Of a stretch of 64,000 nt of DNA, positions 57,519 through 64,000 are shown in pieces; positions within the stretch are counted from its first letter, which is position 1, and each line of letters opens with the position of its first letter. The notes under the pieces are model-generated. The model was given only the letters and a program-made list of their open reading frames with translations. It searched no databases and had not been told where the DNA came from. Position numbers and translations under genes: made by a program. The DNA lies in contig QANY01008646.1 of the NCBI GenBank assembly GCA_003255025.1, forward strand, positions 1,362,905 through 1,426,904, written 5' to 3'. Source of the stretch: Datisca glomerata (lineage: Eukaryota; Streptophyta; Magnoliopsida; Cucurbitales; Datiscaceae).

Positions 57519-58555
57519 ATGGAGGTTAGACCTGATTTGAAAATTGGTAATCCAGTTGATGTTATAAATCACTCTGTTGTTAGTGACTTTGATAAGGAGT
57601 GGATGTGTGATTCTAACGAGGAAGAGGTTGAAGTTATGGAGAGTGATATAGAGACAGATTGCGTAAGTGAAAATGATGAAATATTATCTGATAATAATTC
57701 TGATGAGCCTATTGATAGTGGCTTTCGTTCTGAAAGTGATGAAGAAGAACATGGTGTTGCTATTATTAGGGGGATGGATGCAATGTCATTTGTAGGTGTT
57801 GAAGGTGAAAAAATTAGTCTGACGGAGGGGTTAGTCTTTAAGGATGTAAAGCACTTTAGGGAAACATTACAAACTTTTGTTATCCAATAAGGATTTGATG
57901 TCATAAGGGTAAAAAATGATAGGTCAAGGGTCACATGTATATATAGTGGTGATAATTACACATGGAGAATTCATGCATCTCCTATCTCAGATGGGACAAC
58001 TTTCATGATCAAAAGTTACAATGGTACTCATTCATGTGTAAAGGTTTCTAAGAATCCCAACGCCACGTCTGTATGGATATCAAATGTTCTTTCCAACCAA
58101 CTTAGAGCTGACCCTAACATGTCAAATGATTCAATGTTTTAGTTGAGAAGTATGACATCGATCCACACCCAATGCAATTATATAGAGTCTGAATGAGAGA
58201 AAATGATGAAAACATGGGCAATCATGCAATCTCATACAAAACAATATGTACATATGCAGAAATGGTGCTGGAGAGAAATCTGGGGAGTATGGTAAAGATA
58301 CAAAGTGATTGTACTACTTCAATTCCAGTATTCGAAAGGATCTTCATTTTCCTAGAGGCATGTAAACAAGGCTTTTTGCAAGGTGGTAGACCATTTATTG
58401 GGCTCGATGGGTGCCATCTTGAGGGACCATATGGAAGGGTCTTATTGGAGGCCATCACGATGGATGGTAATAATGACATATTCCTTGTGGTGCATGTTGT
58501 GAAGGAAAGTGAGAACAAAGATAGGTTGTCTCTTTCTTCCTACACTTTTATTTGA
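57519..58555 (+). pseudogene. MuDR/MULE transposase, broken
   Basis: ATG at 57519 follows a TTTTGTAG acceptor-like site. The N-terminus is acidic (VMESDIETDCVSENDEILSD). The MuDR region (GLVFKDVKHFRETLQTFVIQ, stop TAA at 57888, then GFDVIRVKNDRSRVTC and WRIHASPISDGTTFMIKSYN, GTHSCV) is followed by the MULE catalytic domain FIGLDGCHLEGPYGRVLLEA, ITMDGNNDIFLVVHVVKESE (58390-58515), with the first catalytic D in GLDGCHL. A frameshift and stops separate the blocks. The catalytic domain then ends abruptly, where the rest of MULE and SWIM should follow. Confidence 0.88.
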
Positions 58556-58567
58556 CTGCATAAGTGA

Positions 58568-58982
58568 TAGGGGGTGTGCACGGGATGAGACGAGATGGTT
58601 TTTGAGCATTTTTGTCCCGTCTCGATCGGGACGGGACAATTTTTTTAAGTCACATCTTGTCCCATTTTGAGGCAAAATCCCGAGCAGGACGGGACGAGAC
58701 AAGTATTTTGGTTAAGAAATTTAAAGGTTAAAAATTAAAATTGGTTTAAATTTCAAAAGATTAAAAGGTTAAAAATTAAAAAATTAAGGATTAAATTCAA
58801 AAATTAAGCATTAAAATTAAAAAACTAAGGGTCAAATTTCTAAAATAATAAAAATGTTGGGCTGTTTATGAAAAATCAGGACAAGACATAATTCGCCAAG
58901 AGTAAAAATCTCATCCCGTCCCGCTCGGTTCGGTATGGTTTTTCGGGATGAGATGAATTTTTTAGGACGGTTGCATACCCTA
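58568..58982. mobile_element. Non-autonomous hAT (hAT-3), 415 bp
   Basis: Starts TAGGGGGTGTGCACGGG and ends GGTTGCATACCCTA, flanked by an exact 8-bp repeat ATAAGTGA (58560-58567 and 58983-58990). The interior is A+T-rich with GGGACGGGAC-type words near both ends. Inserted in the MULE. Confidence 0.9.
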
Positions 58983-59034
58983 ATAAGTGATCCTCATATA
59001 CTCCTAACTTTTATGTTAGATAGGCAAAAGGTAA

Positions 59035-59280
59035 TTGACCATGTATATAATGGATGTTTGGAAGAGGTCTTCCACAGTGAGGTGTGCTAACTGTAAAGAA
59101 ATGGGTCACAAAAAGAGAAGTCATCAATGTGCTCCTATTAAGAAGAAGTCAACAATCCAATCGAGAATCAAGACCAACTCAAAGCAAACACCAAGTACAT
59201 TTATTGACAGCTCGGTTCAAGAGAAGATAAAGGCAAATATGACTGCCAAAAGGCTAAAAAAAAGGTTAGATTCCATCTAG
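59035..59280 (+). pseudogene. MULE transposase C-terminus with zinc knuckle
   Basis: Open frame to a TAG at 59278 reading VRCANCKEMGHKKRSHQC, a CCHC-like knuckle with a lengthened last spacing, then a lysine-rich tail (PIKKKSTIQSRIKTNSKQ). Such a knuckle ends many plant MuDR transposases. The region between the catalytic domain and here is deleted. Confidence 0.7.
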
Positions 59281-59439
59281 TAACATGTTTCTATTTATTT
59301 ATAAGCTAACATTCTATATTGGTTAGTTTATTTACGGTGCAGAATTTGAAGGCAAAGGAAGACTCCTTCATACAAGGGAATAGATTGAGTGCTGGTCATG
59401 GATTGGATTAATCTGGGCAAGGGACCGGTACCATGATTT

Positions 59440-59598
59440 TTTTTAGAGCCAATTGTTGGCTTTAGGCTATATTTTTTTAGAGCCATTTGTTGGCTTTAAG
59501 CTATATTTTGTTGAGCCATTTGCTGATTTTAGCCTATATATTTTTAGAGCCATTAGTTGGCTTTATAGCCTATATTTTTTTAGAGTCATATGTTGGTT
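59440..59598. repeat. 34-bp minisatellite, ~5 copies
   Basis: Units starting AGAGCCATTTGTTGGCTTTA at 59445, 59479, ~59512, 59546 and 59582 (spacing 33-36 bp). Confidence 0.85.
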
Positions 59599-59849
59599 TA
59601 ATGGATAATCTTATGAAGCTCTACATATATTTAGGATAATTTTATGAAGTTAAGTAGATTGAATGACTTAGTGGTTGAATTGCATTTTGGATAATTTTAA
59701 TATCGTTTTGAATGGTTTTGGAGTAAAATCGTGTTATTTGAATTGAAATTCTAATGTTGAATTAAATTAGTGCTACTTAGATCATTTAGATGAAAATGAT
59801 GTTTGGATCAAATGGTTAGAATGTTGTTTGGAATACTTAGTTAATGTGT

Positions 59850-59930
59850 GAATTTTGGATAATTTTGGATGAATTTGGATAACTTTGGATGAATTTGGAT
59901 AACTTTGGATGAATTTGGATAATTCTAGAT
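59850..59930. repeat. 20-bp minisatellite, ~4 copies
   Basis: GAATTTGGATAACTTTGGAT repeated from 59871, with a diverged copy before and after. Confidence 0.9.
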
Positions 59931-60183
59931 TAAGTTAGTATTATTTAGTATTATTATGTATTTAATTGCTTTGGTAGTGATTTGAATTAAATTATGGATA
60001 AAGGTATTTTAGAGATTACGGCATCAATATAACAAATGTCAACAAATTTTGTTAAAAGTTGGACCTAATTATTATAGAATGCGAAGTATATGGAAGATCT
60101 GTATAATTATTGAATATAGATGGAGTGCCTTGTATAATTTAATCAAACTATATAGAAGATCTATGTAATTACCTATTTTAAAA

Positions 60184-60780
60184 ATATAAAGCGTTATTAA
60201 AATAATACCAACAGTCATAAAAAAGAACACTTATAGAAAATGCTTGAAAACAACGACAAATCTTAGAAAATTATTTCACTGAGGGAACTATAACATATGA
60301 AACAATTTAAAATAATAGATGATACTCTCTATGATTATTATAATTGTCTTTGTTCAGTTTTGATGAGTTGAAAATGTCGCATCACAACTTCATTATCAAT
60401 ATTATTAAAAAAAATTTCTTGCGCCATATAAAATCAAACAATTATTAATCTATTGATCATTCATTCAATTTTGTAGCCGACTTTTAACAATATTCACAGG
60501 AGGAGGCGCTCTCTCTAGTATAGTAAAGCTTACAATATAAGAATATGTACAAACCTAAAATATATAAAAACTTACAATAAATCGTAGTGTCTATACATTT
60601 AATTAAATTTTTGTCATCCTTTTAAATTCATTAAATTTTTATTAAATTTTATTTTTTTAATTACATCATTTTATTAATAAACATAACTATCCTCATGATT
60701 AATTGAGTATTAAACTTCCTTTCAAATTTATTAGATTTTTTTATATTTTAAAGTATTTAATGATTTGATATTTTTATGGG
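60184..60780. other. Unassigned A+T-rich spacer
   Basis: Nothing recognisable beyond short A+T runs. Confidence 0.4.
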
Positions 60781-61235
60781 AGAGAGAGAGTTGATAGGAA
60801 AGAGAGAATGTGATTTTGATGGAAAACATAAGGATAGATTTTGATTAGAGAGAGAATTTTGTTTGGATATGAAATAGAGTGAAATGGTGAGAGAGAGAAA
60901 TAACAAAAAAATGGGTTTTTATTTTTGAGAGAGATGTAAAGACGGAGAGTGTGGTGGGAGAGAGATGGTTGGGTTATATATGTAAAATAATTATTATTTT
61001 ATTTATTTTCTTATTTATATTATTTTAATGAGTGTGATATTTTAATGATAGTGAGAGATTTTGATTTAAGAGAAAGATAGAGTTGTGATTTGATAGGAGA
61101 GAGTGAAATGGTGAGAGAAAGATAAATAAAAAAATTCAGATTTTTTTATTTGAGAGGAAGGGAGGGAGAGAGAGAAGAGAGAACTAGAGAGGGAAAGTTT
61201 GGTTTATATATATAATTATTATTTTATTTTGATTT
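60781..61235. repeat. GA-rich block with a ~130-bp duplication
   Basis: 60879-61005 and 61101-61232 share GTGAAATGGTGAGAGA, then an A-run, TTTTTATTTTTGAGAG-like and GGTTTATATATRTAA. The whole stretch is rich in GAGA on the plus strand. Confidence 0.7.
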
Positions 61236-62460
61236 CAAGAATGTCACGTTAGTACATAATATCATTATAATCATATTAATTTATAATGAATCAGAGATCA
61301 AATTTATATCATTCAATAAATTATAATCAACGTAAATACACATTGAAACTAAGAATTGTATTATTATTCTCGCATAGATATATAACAATTTATTTATAAT
61401 TGTTTACATATGTTATAAAAGTATTGTAAATAATTAATAATGATGAATAACTATTGTGCAGTATATGCATGTCGAATGATTTACAAATTAACTTTATTTT
61501 TCATTTATAAAATAAATTGTGTATATTTCAGTCATTTTGACATTACATTTTTTTGCATGTGCATTTGTTTCATTTTTTATCATATCTTTCAAAAATTCAT
61601 GTTTTAAAATTTTGGTTGTTTTGAAAATTTTAATTCGGTTTTGATGTAAATAAAATTCAAATTATATTTTCTTAGATTTAAGTATCTTTCCCATTTTGAA
61701 ACAAAAGCGCATATATGGTATATAAAAATTGATAAAATTTAAATATGTATTTAATTTGACAAAAATCTAATATTTTAAAAAGTTTGATGAAAAATTAATT
61801 TAATATATTATAATTATGCTAATTGCTTAAAAATGAAAATATAATGATTAAATAAAAGTAAGAACCAAATACAAAAAAATATTTAAATCAACTCAAAGAA
61901 CACAAAAATTATATATAAAAAATTATTCGCAAGAATTTACAGCATCCTAGATATTGGAGAGAAAATGAAGAATAATTAAATCACGTGTAAGCTTGAATCA
62001 AAAGATGAGCATAAATACAAAGAAATTAAGAATTCCTCTGGCCAAACGTAAACTGGCGGCTACTAACAAGTGGCGTCACAAGGTGAAATTAGTGGTCTTT
62101 ATTAATTATCATATAGTTTAGGGTTATTTAAAAATTTTCCCCTACATATAAATTAACAGAATTACATGCATGGCTGATTTAGAATGCAACGTTAACATAA
62201 ATTAAGTTTATGTAATTGATTAAATTATCACATCCATATTTTAAAGATCGTGGATTTTGAGTCATATTTCTTAATTCCCTCCAGATTTCATAACGTAACT
62301 TTAACAAAAAAAAGAATGTAAAGCTAAATAAATGTTCAGATAATTATAAATTGACAAAAATGATAAAAAAAATCTTGGCTGATGTAATGGAATTAGTAAT
62401 TTACATCAAACCATCATGGTTTCATGAAGGAATCATAAACTCTAAGGAAGATTTTTTGTT
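61236..62460. other. Unassigned A+T-rich spacer
   Basis: No gene or clear repeat seen on either strand. Confidence 0.4.
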
Positions 62461-62461
62461 T

Positions 62462-62800
62462 GCTTTGCAAACTGACCGAACCAAACCGAAAATGATTAGT
62501 TCCATAAGTTCTTTTTGGGTATTCAGTTTGGTTCGTCAAAAATAAAGAAGCGAAGTTTCGGTTCATTAAGAATTTTGATAGTTACCGAAACAAACTAGTT
62601 TTATTATTTTTATTATGTAATGTCATACCAAATCGAAGCAAAACGAACTAAAACTTTAATTTTCTATTCAGTAAATTTATGATGAAATTAAAAAAAATAT
62701 TTTTTTTCATTACTAAGTTTGAACAGGAGATCTAAACAAAAACTTTCTGTTTGATTCAACTCGACTCATACAGAAAACCGAACCTAACGGTGAACAATAT
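62462..62800. repeat. CGGTT-rich remnant, possibly hAT-derived
   Basis: GACCGAACCAAACCG at the left and ACCGAACCTAACGG at the right resemble the subterminal words of hAT-1 and hAT-2, but terminal TAGGG and an 8-bp duplication are not found. Confidence 0.3.
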
Positions 62801-63081
62801 AAAAAGTTTGCCCTTTTCACAAAAAAAAATCTTAACGGCCATTTACCCGTATAATTTATATTTTTCTATCATTTTCAGTATGATAAACTTTTGAAACTAC
62901 ATAATTGAGAGGGGGTAATGGCTCGCGTCGGTCCGTGCCTATTTCAAAATGCGCAAAACATTCTCAATCTCATCAGAACCTTTTAACTCTTCATACAATA
63001 TTAGTTCAATATCGTAAAAGAAGAATAAGATTATATTTAGAACAAAACAAAAAATAATAAAACTTAAGAAATAAGATCACT
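62801..63081. other. Unassigned spacer
   Basis: No gene or clear repeat recognised. Confidence 0.35.
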
Positions 63082-63096
63082 AAGTAGGCACGAAAT

Positions 63097-63124
63097 GTCT
63101 CTTCGGAGACATCCGATAAAAAAA
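63097..63124 (+). pseudogene. 3'-truncated U6 snRNA retrocopy (5' ~25 nt)
   Basis: GTCTCTTCGGAGACATCCG followed by ATAAAA is the 5' end of plant U6 (known form GTCCCTTCGGGGACATCCG), including the UUCG-capped 5' hairpin with a compensatory base-pair change. It ends in a run of A. It is flanked by a 15-bp direct repeat AAGTAGGCACGAAAT (63082-63096) and AAGTAGGCACGGAAT (63125-63139), one mismatch. That is the signature of LINE-type target-primed insertion. Too short to be functional; no U6 promoter upstream. Confidence 0.8.
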
Positions 63125-63139
63125 AAGTAGGCACGGAAT

Positions 63140-63834
63140 CGTTGCCCTTGGCTAGTAAAACTTGTCTCACAAAAGCATGACGACTGAGCCTAGATCTCGG
63201 AACCAAATCAATCCTTTGTCTCCTTCTTGGATACCATTCATCTATGTTGTTGCTCTTATTCCCATTTTAACCTTTATTCTTCTTTCCTAATTAATAATCT
63301 TAATCTTATTTATTCTTCTATTCTTCTTATTTTTTTTTCTTTTAGGTTATCTTTTTTGGGATTAGTGACTCCTTTTGTTTTTTATTTATTTGAAAAGTGA
63401 CTTTTCATTAACTTTAATTTTGTTATCTTTGATCTTTCGTTAGGACGAAGCACATCACTTTTATTTAGGTAAGCTTGCTTTATTATGAGAGCAAATCTCC
63501 ACAACGCTTCTATGCCTAAATGAGTGTTAATTAATCTTCATTAACCATGATCTAATCTATGGAAGAATTCTGCTACTTTTTTAATTAAGATAATTTAGGT
63601 TATGGGTACAAGATAATGTTAATTTATTTGCTTATGATACTTGATCAGTATTTGTTCTTTTTGTTGGGGTTATCTTTAGCCTTAAGAAACTATTGTCCCC
63701 CAAATCATTTTCCTTAATTAAAGTGGAGTCATTTTAGGTCATGATGGTAATCCCTATTGTTATCCATTAATAAAGAAAATATTCTTTGAACTCAATTGCA
63801 GAGCAATATTATATGAATCACAACATGAAAAAAA
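63140..63834. other. Unassigned spacer
   Basis: A+T-rich, no gene recognised. The minus-strand ORF 63006-63206 is cut through by the U6 insertion and has no known motif. Confidence 0.35.
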
Positions 63835-64000
63835 CACTATTGTAACGGTTTTTTGGTCCTTCACAACGGTTTCTAAGTGTCGCTAAAGATATTGTAATGG
63901 TTTGATCACTGCCGTCACGAAAATTATTGTGACGATCTTTCAACGTCGGAGGAACACTGTTAAAATTTTTTCTGTCGCAACGGTTATGGAACCGTGACTA
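63835..64000 (+). mobile_element. Possible CACTA element left end, cut by window edge
   Basis: Starts CACTATTGTAACGGTTTTTT, followed by repeated AACGGTTT/AACGGTTA words in both orientations (63845, 63877, 63980), like CACTA subterminal repeats. The other end and the 3-bp duplication cannot be seen. Confidence 0.5.

Larger units (their letters stand above)
56686..60174 (+). mobile_element. Mutator-like element (MULE), 3489 bp
   Basis: Terminal inverted repeats of ~150 bp (56686-56830 against 60003-60174): both contain TTTGATTAAATT followed by CTATATTCAATAATTATACA-type sequence and end in AAAATACC. Flanked by the exact 9-bp repeat ATTTTAAAA (56677-56685 and 60175-60183), the TSD length of Mutator, though low in complexity. 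The interior encodes a broken MuDR-type transposase, two tandem duplications upstream of it, a nested hAT and A+T-rich minisatellites downstream. Confidence 0.82.

Noticed and set aside
57569..57934. 121-codon minus-strand ORF
   Set aside because: Mirror frame of the acidic N-terminus of the MULE transposase (Ser-rich shadow).

Overview
The window reads as nuclear DNA of a flowering plant, most likely a eudicot: it is A+T rich, has plant-type splice sites, and almost everything recognisable is a plant transposable element (Ty1/Copia, Ty3/Gypsy of the Tat and Athila lineages, a plant L1-type LINE, hAT, CACTA and Mutator-like elements). No intact host gene was found. It looks like repeat-rich heterochromatin or a large intergenic block. 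Nearly all coding frames are broken by stops, frameshifts or deletions, so they are annotated as pseudogenes. I had no database search; family calls rest on motifs recognised by eye.

Layout. 1-4554: 5' part of a Copia element on the minus strand, with a 2.16-kb LTR. 4555-7765: LINE reverse-transcriptase pseudogene (+), split by a 1172-bp non-autonomous hAT (5231-6402). 7766-9740: decayed repeat ends and unassigned DNA. 9741-12722: rearranged, internally deleted Copia copy (+) of the same family as the first. 12858-20935: Tat-lineage Gypsy element A (minus), truncated at its right LTR. 21802-48731: Tat-lineage Gypsy element B (minus), complete from LTR to LTR with a CCAGT target duplication. 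B is swollen by nested insertions: a CACTA element (25560-28846) carrying exons of a Spinster-like transporter gene, and a solo LTR (28874-40623). The solo LTR holds an Athila-lineage element (29178-39030), whose gag holds a 498-bp hAT (35804-36301). A 975-982 bp segment spanning the end of the solo LTR was then triplicated (39811-42744).

48737-56685 is mostly unassigned A+T-rich DNA with foldback MITEs, exon-like scraps and a degenerate minisatellite. 56686-60174: a Mutator-like element with terminal inverted repeats, a 9-bp target duplication and a broken MULE transposase gene, itself hit by a 415-bp hAT (58568-58982). 60184-64000: purine-rich duplications, a 3'-truncated U6 snRNA retrocopy (63097-63124), and the probable start of a second CACTA element at the window edge.

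The most notable observations are: (1) both Tat elements carry, between integrase and 3' LTR, an antisense gene that appears to contain introns; (2) elements A and B share about 135 bp of flanking DNA outside their left LTRs, so a whole retrotransposon and its flank seem to have been duplicated; (3) a CACTA element captured host transporter exons with splice sites; (4) a 25-nt U6 5' end was retroposed with a 15-bp target duplication; (5) three non-autonomous hAT insertions of one terminal type each have 8-bp target duplications, two of which interrupt frames that can be read across the empty site.
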